Origin: Neurospora intermedia
Lineage: Eukaryota > Ascomycota > Sordariomycetes > Sordariales > Sordariaceae
Reading direction: 5' to 3'
DNA: 64,000 nt
NCBI GenBank assembly: GCA_037102815.1
Contig: BTPP01000002.1
Location: 1,116,001 to 1,180,000, forward strand
This document shows, piece by piece, positions 55,788 to 64,000 of this stretch (position 1 is its first letter; each line of letters starts with the position of its first letter). The notes under the pieces were generated by a model. It searched no databases. It saw only the letters and a list, made by a program, of their open reading frames with translations, and was not told the DNA's origin. Made by a program: the position numbers and the translations under genes.

Positions 55788-56756
55788 ATGAATGCTTTCT
55801 GTCGGGTCTTGGCCACTGGTCTTGCTCTCCTCAGCGGAGCGCATGCTGCAGAAACGCCGGTCCAAGAATGGGGTCACGGAACCGGGTATCACGTCCACCT
55901 TCCCAAGGGATTCAAGAAGGCACTCTTTGTTGAGAACTTCGCCCTGTACCTGCCCGGTTCCCTTCCTTCTACCTCCAAATGGGCCTTTGACTTGGGCACA
56001 TCCTATCCCGGTGGTCCGGAGGGCTGGGGCACCGGCGAAGTCCAGACCTACACCGCCTCCACCGACAACATCGTCATCACTACTTCCGGAACACTCCAAA
56101 TCACACCGGTCAAGGACCCAGTAACGGGTAATTGGACATCCTCCCGGATCGAGACTGTCGCAGCTAGAGATATTGTCTGTCCTCCTGGCCAGGCGATCCG
56201 AATCGAGGCCTGGATCAAGCTCGGCGACCTTCCTGTCAGCAAGCAGCTTGGCATCTGGCCTGCATTCTGGATGATGAGTTCAGCGTACCGAGGCAACTAC
56301 TGGAACTGGCCGATGGTTGGCGAAATTGACATTATGGAGAACGTCAACGGCGCGTCGGCAGTGTGGCAGACAATACACTGCGGGAAAACTGCGCCGGGCC
56401 CGTGCAATGAGTATACGGGGATCACCAATAAAGCGGCGCACCGCTGGAGTGGGTTTCATCGGTTCTCGGTGGACATTGATCGAACGAACCCCGGCGGGAG
56501 TTGGAAGGAGGAGCAGATCGTGTGGAGGATTGATGGGAAGGCCGTGTTCACTGTAAATGGGAGCCGGGTGGATGACGAGAAGGCTTGGACAGCGCTTACG
56601 CGAACTCCCAAGTACATTTTGCTCAACGTTGCTGTGGGAGGCTCGTTTCCAGATGTCTTGGCGAATCCAAGCTTGGAGAGGACGCCAAATAATGCGACGG
56701 TTGGAGGGGAGGGATCGGCGATGGAAGTGAGATATGTGGCTGTCTTCAGTACCTGA
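55788..56756 (+). CDS. Secreted GH16-family glycosidase
   Basis: Single exon of 322 residues. The signal peptide is MNAFCRVLATGLALLSGAHA, followed by a jelly-roll domain. The GH16 catalytic signature GEIDIMENVNG places the nucleophile at E179, the helper Asp at D181 and the acid/base at E184. GIWPAFWMM and the VQTYTASTDNI stretch are further family landmarks. The group hydrolyses beta-1,3 or mixed 1,3-1,4 glucans outside the cell, so it could act on plant or fungal walls. The exact subfamily is not clear. Several N-x-S/T sites are present. There is no linker, binding module or GPI tail. Confidence 0.92.
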   Translation: MNAFCRVLATGLALLSGAHAAETPVQEWGHGTGYHVHLPKGFKKALFVENFALYLPGSLPSTSKWAFDLGTSYPGGPEGWGTGEVQTYTASTDNIVITTSGTLQITPVKDPVTGNWTSSRIETVAARDIVCPPGQAIRIEAWIKLGDLPVSKQLGIWPAFWMMSSAYRGNYWNWPMVGEIDIMENVNGASAVWQTIHCGKTAPGPCNEYTGITNKAAHRWSGFHRFSVDIDRTNPGGSWKEEQIVWRIDGKAVFTVNGSRVDDEKAWTALTRTPKYILLNVAVGGSFPDVLANPSLERTPNNATVGGEGSAMEVRYVAVFST

Positions 56757-57412
56757 AATAGTAGTATCATCTGAAGGACGGGGATCGAGTAGACGAAGCC
56801 AGTTACAGATGCTTAACACACTTGATTATTTGGCGATTACGCTTTCGTGAAGTTGAGCAGAAGTTGGGGGCGTGGAGAAAGTGAGAACAGGGAAAGAAGT
56901 GACATGCAGGTACGTCCCGCATGATGAAATATGCAGGCATGCACAATGCATCATCATGTGAATTTCTTTTCTCTGCGCACATCATCCCGATTACATGTAG
57001 AGAGCACACATCATTCACTCCCATTATTTCCACTTTGGGACAAGTTGACAACTAACCACTGAAAGCGTGGAACTCTGGAATTCGGCTCTCTTTGCAGTAC
57101 TTTGTGAAACATGGTATCTTTCGCTCAAGCAACGGACAATGAGCAGTCCAAGATAGGTAAACTCCTCCCCTTCTCCAATACCTCTTTGCTGATCAGCCCG
57201 TGCACGCAAACGACACTCCTCAATCCCGAGCCATATAACAGCCGCCATTCCGGAACAATGCAAAGAACCCCTCAGCCAGGCAAGCTGCACCAAGATCCAA
57301 GCTCATAAAGTCAGCTACCTCCGGGCCAAACGCCGGAAAATCAATCCTTCGACCCGCAGACCTGTTTTTCCTGAACTCCCGATGCATCTTCAACGGCCCT
57401 ACCGGTGTCAGC
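56757..57412. other. Convergent intergenic region
   Basis: 3' flanks of the GH16 gene and of the twin zinc-cluster gene. Nothing else is recognised. Confidence 0.45.
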
Positions 57413-58003
57413 CTAAGCCTTGACGGCCCAAGAGCAAGGCTGCTCGGCCTTGTGGCAACGACCGCAGCTCTCAATCTTCTTGCAGCCGACCTTGTTCTTC
57501 TTGCAGCGCTGGCAGGCACCCAGACGACGACCAGTCTCCTGCATGATTGTCTCCTTGAGTGAGCATTCAACTCCGTCCTTGGCGCAACGGATACACTCGG
57601 GGATGGGCTCGCACTTGGCCTTGGACTTCTTGCAGCGCTCGCAAGAGCCGCGCTTCTCAACGACGTCGGCACGGGAGGCGGGCTTCTTGCGGGGAGTACC
57701 GCCGGGCTTACGGCCTGAACCACCCGAGCCGCCACCGGCAGCGCGACGACGGCGAGGAGTTCCGATGTTAGAACTGGTGGTGGAGGTGGTGTCGGCTGCG
57801 GTGATGGTGGTGGTGGTGGTGGCGGATGAAGAGGCTGCGCCGTCACCGCTGCCGTCACCGTTGTCGTTGTCAGCAGTACTAGAGTCGGAGCCCGAGTTGA
57901 CCGTGATAGAAGCTTGGCCGACCATGTTGGCAAGCAGATCTTCAAACCTGGTTCTGGTGCTATCGGTAATGGAGTTGAAGAAGCAGACCATGGCCGCCTC
58001 CAT
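57413..58003 (-). CDS. Protein with two tandem Zn2Cys6-type clusters
   Basis: 196 residues from the ATG at 58003. The frame stays open upstream to a likely splice acceptor (TTATCACAG near 58057, with GCTAAC about 40 nt before it). A further N-terminal exon is therefore possible, and the start is uncertain. The N-terminal part has NSITDSTRTRFEDLLANM, then a Ser/Asp/Thr-rich region and a basic Gly/Arg/Lys patch (TPRRRRAAGG). Two copies of C-x2-C-x6-C-x5-C-x2-C-x6-C follow at 121-147 and 164-190, exactly 43 residues apart. Each fits the fungal binuclear zinc cluster of Gal4-type factors, but the clusters are C-terminal and doubled. Probably nuclear. Confidence 0.75.
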   Translation of the reverse strand: MEAAMVCFFNSITDSTRTRFEDLLANMVGQASITVNSGSDSSTADNDNGDGSGDGAASSSATTTTTITAADTTSTTSSNIGTPRRRRAAGGGSGGSGRKPGGTPRKKPASRADVVEKRGSCERCKKSKAKCEPIPECIRCAKDGVECSLKETIMQETGRRLGACQRCKKNKVGCKKIESCGRCHKAEQPCSWAVKA

Positions 58004-58350
58004 GGGGTTGTTGACCACACGGATGGGCAGAACAAAAGAGTTGACAGATCCTTGATCTGTGATAATTCATACATGATGTGGTCAGACAGTTAGCTTCCTA
58101 TCCTGATCATCGACAAAGACGCGGCAAATATCACTGCGCTGGCAGATCGTTTCGTGCGATAACCCCAAGAAAGAGCGGAACTACCGAGGGATGAGAAGAG
58201 AGCAAATGGAGGTATAATCGGGAGAAAGAATGAGAATCTGCCTATTACTGTACTAGGCTTTTTGTTTTTCTTGTGCTGTGTCTTTTTTTTTCCTTTTCTT
58301 TGGTCTTCCGCATGTATTATCTCCCGTCTGGAGACTGACCCACGCCGGCA
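58004..58350. other. Leader of twin zinc-cluster gene
   Basis: Probably contains the 5' UTR and an intron whose acceptor is near 58057. No clear first coding exon found. It also takes in the 3' flank of the next gene. Confidence 0.4.
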
Positions 58351-58922
58351 TCACTTGCTGGTAACCTTTGCGAGTTCTTCTTTCCACGATGCTGAGCTGT
58401 AGTAGCTTGCGCTCAGGTTTCCGGTGGACTCGGGTCTGTCAAACTTCAAGGTATCCGAGGTCACGTATGCTTTCGACAGACGTGGAGAAGGAAGGATAAT
58501 GGGGGGAGTCTCGGCGCGCGCCATCGGGTACGGACGTGGGACAAAAAGCGCGCGAACAGGTAGCTTACCGTTGGCCTTGGGAATCATGGGCAGAGGGCGG
58601 AATGTTGATGCGACGGGGCCACGCTCCGGGCCAGGCATGGTCAACTGCTTGCTAGTATCAACGCCGGAGAGGGGCTCTCTGGCGGGTGCCTCGGAATTCA
58701 AAGTTCGTTTGTCCTTTGGAGCGCCATGTTAGTTATTCCCATATTGTCAAAGACGCGCGAGGAAGGGATCAGTACGTGGACGGCGGCGGACATGGCCAGA
58801 CCCTGATGCGCTGAGTTATTCATGCGGGCCATAACGTCGACGGGCAGGTAAGAGGGTCCAAACTTGGAGCCCGTGGCAGCGTACTTGCGGCCACCAATGA
58901 TTTTGACCTGAGGCTGCTCCAT
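58351..58922 (-). CDS. Hypothetical protein, 169 aa
   Basis: Exons 58922-58776 and 58713-58351 (GTACTG..CAAAG, 62 nt) join in frame. The protein starts MEQPQVKIIGGRKYAATGSKF. It continues with PSYLPVDVMARMNNSAHQG and a proline-rich second half (RPLPMIPKANG, ARAETPPIILPSP), ending SASWKEELAKVTSK. No signal or membrane segment. I do not recognise it. The intron and steady codon use argue that it is real. It points the same way as the twin zinc-cluster gene. Confidence 0.55.
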
Positions 58923-59508
58923 GATGCCGAAATTGTTGTCAAGTGTTGCTGCGAGTGGTATCCCAATCGTAGGAGCGCGACGGAAGATACCCAAATATCA
59001 AATCGAGGTGGATGTAGCGCAAGCCACGTGAAGAGCAGGAGAAGAGGGAGGGAGGGCTATGTCGGCAAGATGCTGTTTGTATGCAAATTTGTTCAGGTTG
59101 ATGAAGAATGGGATGGCAACCCGTGGAAAAGGTATACCAAGAGATGAAGACGGCAACAGGAGGAGAGGGGGTGGTTTTGTAATTTCGCGACAGGGCGGAA
59201 GGTATTGTTGCCTGGCAGCCTTACGATGGGGGTGAAGGGGCTTCCCGTCTCAGTCCCCTTCACTCTGAAGTCACTGCAGAGTATGGTTGGCCTGGCGACC
59301 GGTGATCAACCGACAAAAGCCAGACGGTATACGCATTGTTTACCTCCTCTGTCTGTCGCTCATACCTCCACTAGACTCAGCACTTTTCCTCGCTGGACCT
59401 GGAACTCTGCATATGGTAAAATCTGACTTCCAACATAAACCTATCCATCCCTCATGTCTAAACGACCCCGTACCGCCCTGATAACAATCAGCCTTGAGCA
59501 TGGCTTAG
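58923..59508. other. Intergenic, no gene seen
   Basis: Promoter side of the 169-aa gene and 3' flank of the small spliced gene. Only short frames. Confidence 0.45.
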
Positions 59509-59777
59509 CTAGGTCTCAACCTTTTCTAGCCTTGATTCGTCGACACTTTGGATGGACATGGGATTGAATGGCAAGTATTGGCCGTCTGGTTGGGGATTCA
59601 CGACAATGATCGTAATCGTTGAGCCAGTTACGGCAATGACCTTGTAGCGGAGACTTGCGCCCCGGATGCAGACAACATCGCCAATCTGATACTGGAAAAC
59701 ATGGTCATCAGTTGATCACTTTCCCATACTTTGTGCTGTCCTGTGGAATACCCTTGTGCACTCTCACTCACCGGCAT
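59509..59777 (-). CDS. 62-aa protein with a two-codon first exon, SH3-like barrel look
   Basis: Exon 1 (59777-59772) is only ATG CCG. The GTGAGT donor follows at once, and an 80-nt intron ends TTTTCCAG. Exon 2 (59691-59509) then completes 62 residues: MP-YQIGDVVCIRGASLRYKVIAV continuing through TGSTITIIVV and ending RLEKVET. The pattern of a Gly-Asp turn, short strands and a YKV strand resembles small fungal proteins that start MSYxxGDxVY..GSS and are probably SH3- or KOW-like barrels. That likeness is from memory. No signal peptide. Each exon is too short for most gene finders. Confidence 0.6.
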
Positions 59778-62700
59778 GAGTTTTGGTGAGAGGAAGAAAG
59801 TAAATAAATATCTCCGTGAGAGAGCTCGGGGGTTTATTTGAAAGACGGGTGAAAATGTTGACGGGTATGCACCTGCTCAGCTAAGGTCTGGCCTTCGGCT
59901 CCTGTCCTGAACCGGAGTAATAGAATTCAAAGATGTCGAGATCTCTTCTCTGCAGCAAACGGAGAATGCATTGAAGTCAAGAAGAAAAAAAAAAAAGAAA
60001 AAAAAACATCTCTTGTTGCTAATAACTTCGTGCCAGAGGGAGGCATTTTATATCGGTTTCGTGGCGATTGGGCTCATACGATAGTGATAAAGGCATACAG
60101 GCAACCGACAAAGATCCAGTTTCGCCTTGCCAAGATATCGCGGTTTTCCGCGAAAGAAGTAGATGGCACACTGGAACCCCGATATGTAAAGCCTGAATTT
60201 CCGATGGTGGCAGGCCGGCACGTAGGGAAGACTGATCCCGTAGTAGTGAGTACGCCCAATATTCCTGTCCCCGAACTATCGGCAGCATAATTGGTCCCAG
60301 AAATTCATAAACATCTACGCAGTACGAGATGTCAAGCCGATAGCCCCGATAGGTCAGTGGCTGATGACTTGTATGTACGGGTACCACAGCAGCACCATCA
60401 ATGGTCCCTCCTGTGGCATGATGGGCGCGACGGTCATTGCTTGTGAATGGGAAAGTCGGAAGTGCCATTGGATACCAAGTAGCTCCGTTGTTCTTCACAT
60501 CTGCCGATCATCCTGGTCTCGTGAGTTGCAGTAAAGGTTCACCACCACCCTAGAAGACTGATGAGCACGTGAAGACTAGACGTGTCCTCCCGCCTTTCTA
60601 ATATACTCTGCGTTCATGCCCGACTCTAATTCCGGTACATCCTGTGTTGTAAGCCAGGCATAGTGCGCTCTGGCCATACGTCTTAGAACTGGGCTTGATT
60701 TGGGCTTGAGATGTCCTCAATGAACTTGACGACTGGGAATTGATGCGAAGAGATATCCACATCCTTGATGGCTGGTAACTGAATACGTCCTTCATGAAGC
60801 TGCGAGAAGGCGCGCCCAGAAATAGGCATGCTTGAATAAGGCTCCAGTGGGCCACGAGGCAGGAAGGGGTCCATCTTCCCGTCAACCCTAAATGTACCTA
60901 ATGTAACCGGCGCGTTGACAACTGCTCCCTTGTGCAACGCCTATCGCTCGAACCTGACCAAAAGATCCTTTTGTTTTCTCTTTCTTTTTCGGTAAACATA
61001 GATTTGCCATCTAATGGCACGAGTGTACGCTACCACATCCTCATGCGCGGAAAAGGCTTCTGTGGAGAAAGACAAGGTTAAAAAAGGGGCGTTTTTTTAC
61101 AAATTTTATGCTTCATTGGCCGCCCATCAAGGCAAGGAATCCCTTGGAGAATGAAATATCGAAGGATTTATCTACCTCGGCGTCGACGTGCCGCTAGCGG
61201 GAAGCCAAGAATCCAATTTATCGGCGTGTAAAACCATTTGCAGTAATCCTCTCCTTTACCGGCGGGATCTTGTCGAGATTGGGCGTATCCAAGGTGGTAT
61301 TATGACGACAGTTTCTCTCTCTACATACCACGTCCTGGTACCTCTCCGAGCTCGAACGGACGGCTTCATATCAGGAAACCGGAATGACCGCCCCAATCTT
61401 TTATCCTGGATATGCCTCGCTGTCACTAACGACTCGAAGAGCCCGTAATGCACAAGGCACCCTATGATCTAGCAGTGCAGGGCAAACAGCGTCCGAGCTA
61501 CGTACCCCCCAAAAGGCGGCAACATCAGAGGGGCTTTCCTGTGGGAGTTGTACAGTGCAGTATTGCCATGCGGTGCTGCTGTCACTGGGTAGATGGTACC
61601 ACAACTGCCTCATAGCCGAATCACAGGAATCGGCAACTGGTCGCGAGATGAGCGTGAGCTGTGGATAAGGCCAGATCCTCGAGAATGGCGTCTGTCGAGC
61701 GAAGGAACATCCAGACTGCTCCTCAAAAAGACGTCAGTGGCTGAAGATACAACATTAGCTACCCGGTTACTGGAGTGCGGCCTTGCTGTTGACGTGGCCA
61801 GATGCTACTGTTCTGGTTTGCAACGTTAGAGAGCATGGTGATATTCTGTGTTACACCAGATCTGAAGATTAGGGAATTACCCAATGGCAGGGTACCTGTC
61901 ATTCACAATCACAGTGCTCGAGCTGCTGTGATCTCGGTCTTGTGGTGTTGATGTCGTGCTGTCGCTTGAGACAACCTGTAGCCTCAAAGTAGGTACTGGG
62001 CCATTGATAGGAGTGGGTATGAGCCGGGGAAACTGCTAGACTAAAGATGCTTGTCAGACACTGGATCCTAGAATCACCACTTCACGTTGAAGTAGGACTA
62101 AACCTTGCTCGCACTTAATCATTCAAGGCTTCTTATCAGGTCAACACCAAGAGCTCAGAGTGTTGTCGCTCTCAAAATAGGTAATGGTTCCCAGAGGTAC
62201 ATATCAGTCATGCGAAAGATGGGCAGTATTGGCAGATCGATGATCTGTCGGGAAAGGTTGGTGAAGACATTCGATGGTTGAAAAGGAAGGTACTGTACAA
62301 AGACAGTACACGGAATCAGGTCAAGAAGCTCTGATGAAAAGAAAACATGTAAACGGAAAGAGAGGTAGGTAGCATAGAGGTAGGAAGGGAAGGGTACCCG
62401 AGATGCATGAGAGAGATTGAATGTATGTCGTGACCATTCTCCAAGTGACGTACCACTGCAAACGCGACAAGATTTCTTGGTCAAGGTCAACAATACCGTA
62501 TGTACTTCAATTACAGCATGCCGGCTTTTGGCTGAAAAGGTTAACATACCCTTCCACCTCTTGACACCGAAGCAATGGGTACACATCGCATCGGCGTTAG
62601 ATGCGTTTCTTCATAGGAGTGCGTGAAATAATCTTGGATTCGAAAAGACTGATTCTATCTGGGTCGTCCAGTCAGAGCGGTTCCATGGTAATCATGCTAC

Positions 62701-63564
62701 TAGTTCGCACTGAATTTGCCCCCACGCCTTATTCGAGATAGGAGATTTGGGGGATCACCATTGCCAAGGCAAGCTGCATAGCTCTTTCCAAACCACAAAA
62801 TGCCAAGTGCTGTTCCTTCTCGAATCTCAGTATGTACCTTACTGATTGCATGAAACTAATGTATCTTGCCGTAGCGTCTGACAGAGCTAAGGAGCTTGAC
62901 CACATCCAGGTTCCTGGATTACTATCGTTTCGGCACACAGCGACGAAATGGAAACTTTGCCTTGGCGCGGGGACGGTGAATGGGGGCATCAGAAAATATG
63001 GGTCCGATCACGTGCCAAGTGACTTTTTGTACCTCCTCTGTGATAACCTGTAATTACGCCCGCGAACAGCCGTCAATACCCGACATCTTTGCAAGGCTAC
63101 CAATTAGTATTAGGGTTAGTTAGGGTTAGTTAGGGTTAGTTAGGGTTAGTTAGGGTTAGGGTTAGCTCCGGGGGTGCAGGGGGCCGGTGAGAGGCCCCCG
63201 CATGTGAATGTGAATATTAGTATTAACTAACATATGTCAACCATATGTCAATCATATGTCTTGTAATTACGGTAAATACAAAGGTATACTTGAGATACCT
63301 TCGGCTTAAGAAAAATGGAGTATGCACGGACCAGTCTGATGCCCCTAATCACCATGTCCCCTTGGCGCCTTTGCAAGGAGGAGACCAAGAGCCTGCTAGC
63401 GCTAGTACGATAAATTTCCATGGTCCAGGCACATGTACCTACCTACCTATATATGAAGCCCATTCCCCTGCCTAGTGCAAACCTATCCATCCTGCTCATC
63501 CCTTGTACGCATCCATTGTTCCTATCTCCTATCACCACTCAACGAGCAGCATACTTGTCTTTTC
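59778..63564. other. Gene-poor stretch with telomere-like array
   Basis: Minus-strand frames at 60019-60498 (starts MKNNGATWYPMALP) and 60683-60937 have some coding character but no recognised family or start. They may be remnants. At 62155-62626 (minus) a start MCTHCFGVKRWKG is followed by a GTATGT donor but I found no clean second exon. The telomere-like array is listed separately. Confidence 0.4.
63049..63271. repeat. Interstitial telomere-like array inside nested direct repeats
   Basis: Five copies of TTAGGGTTAG plus GGTTAG run from 63110 to 63165. A GC-rich hairpin follows (GGGGGCC at 63179-63185, loop GGTGAGA, GGCCCCC at 63193-63199). Direct repeats ATTAGTATTA flank this block (63103-63112 and 63216-63225), then come three CATATGTC units. 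An outer pair of direct repeats, TGTAATTACG (63049-63058 and 63262-63271), encloses everything. The outer pair could be a target-site duplication of an inserted segment of about 203 bp. Confidence 0.8.
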
Positions 63565-63974
63565 ATGACCATTGTACTCGAAGGCTTCGCAACGGTCCTT
63601 GTCTGGGCACTTGTGGGCTTAAGTACTTTTACCGTTTCCGCCAGCCCAATTAGCTTACCAAATTCGAAATGTGCCGGGATTGACGTCCAAGACACATTAA
63701 AGCGTCTTGTAAAAAGCTTGAATGCTGTCAAGTAGGAGGGAAGAGCCAAGTACCGAGCGACCGGGAGAATGGAGTTTAACAGGCGCTAGAGGGAGTCACA
63801 CTAAGGTACTAGGAAACTTCAATTGTCATACTGCTAAGCATCTGCTCTTTCCTCGATTCCATGGACCAGAGCCTGAGTGCCAGTCTCGATATCGAGGAAA
63901 CCTATGAGGAGTGCTACACCAGGGGGCTGCCACATGCTGATTCACTCTCAACCACAACGTCACCGACGTCTTGA
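63565..63974 (+). CDS. Likely small secreted protein, 100 aa
   Basis: Exons 63565-63731 and 63839-63974 join in frame to 100 residues. The donor is AA-GTAGGA and the acceptor CTGCTAAG, neither strong. The start MTIVLEGFATVLVWALVGLSTFTVSA is a good signal peptide. The mature part (ISLPNSKCAGIDVQDTL, ICSFLDSMDQSLSASLDIEE, CYTRGLPHADS) is short and acidic with three cysteines. Without the intron the frame stops at residue 56. It could be a small secreted effector-like or cell-surface protein. No family recognised. Confidence 0.4.
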
Positions 63975-64000
63975 ACCACATTCTCGACCAGAGGTGACAA

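Noticed and set aside
60019-60498. 159-residue minus-strand frame
   Set aside because: It has an ATG and some coding look at the start, but the opposite strand is also open (60030-60290) and no family is recognised. It may be a remnant.
62155-62626. Possible fifth Cys-rich family member (MCTHCFGVKRWKG)
   Set aside because: It starts Met-Cys but lacks the C-x8-C-x2-C-x12-C spacing, and no second exon could be placed with confidence.

Overview
The window reads as euchromatic DNA of a filamentous ascomycete (Pezizomycotina, most likely Sordariomycetes, near Sordariales). The genes carry short introns of about 45-115 nt with GTRNGT donors and CTRAY branch sites. A lone 5S rRNA gene sits between protein genes, as in Neurospora. 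There is a 22-residue Magnaporthe MMT1-type metallothionein, secreted plant-cell-wall and protein-degrading enzymes, and TTAGGG-type repeats. I cannot name the species.

Layout. 3.0-5.1 kb holds an unusually long UDP-glucose dehydrogenase. It is followed by a roughly 405-bp foldback MITE with a TA target duplication. 8.7-16.5 kb has a secreted GMC oxidoreductase, a PTH11-like membrane receptor, an MDR-family reductase and an RBR ubiquitin ligase. 20.2-21.9 kb is a methionine-type amino acid permease, flanked by two long stretches with no convincing genes. 27-34 kb is a dense housekeeping block: BOS1 SNARE, thiamine pyrophosphokinase, MIA40 and an OM14-like mitochondrial outer-membrane protein. 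34.4-38.3 kb has an unknown 205-aa protein, the 5S rRNA gene, a small Cys-rich protein and the metallothionein. 39.9-44.7 kb has a secreted GH3 beta-glucosidase (Cel3A type) and a secreted aspartic protease. 46.8-48.1 kb is a Myb/SANT-like DNA-binding protein.

49-55 kb is gene-poor. It carries three same-strand paralogues of a small Cys-rich family (fourth copy at 36 kb) that share a strict C-x8-C-x2-C-x12-C spacing. One of them lacks the ATG at the aligned start. 55.8-59.8 kb has a GH16 glycosidase, a protein with two back-to-back Zn2Cys6-type clusters, an unknown 169-aa protein and a 62-aa protein whose first exon is only two codons. The last 4 kb is gene-poor. It contains an interstitial (TTAGGGTTAG)5 array nested in two pairs of direct repeats, and ends with a likely spliced secreted protein.

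The best candidates for something undescribed are the C-x8-C-x2-C-x12-C family, the telomere-like nested element, the two-codon-exon small protein and the twin zinc-cluster protein. Genes were read by eye. Exon boundaries were checked for frame and splice signals but not against homologues.
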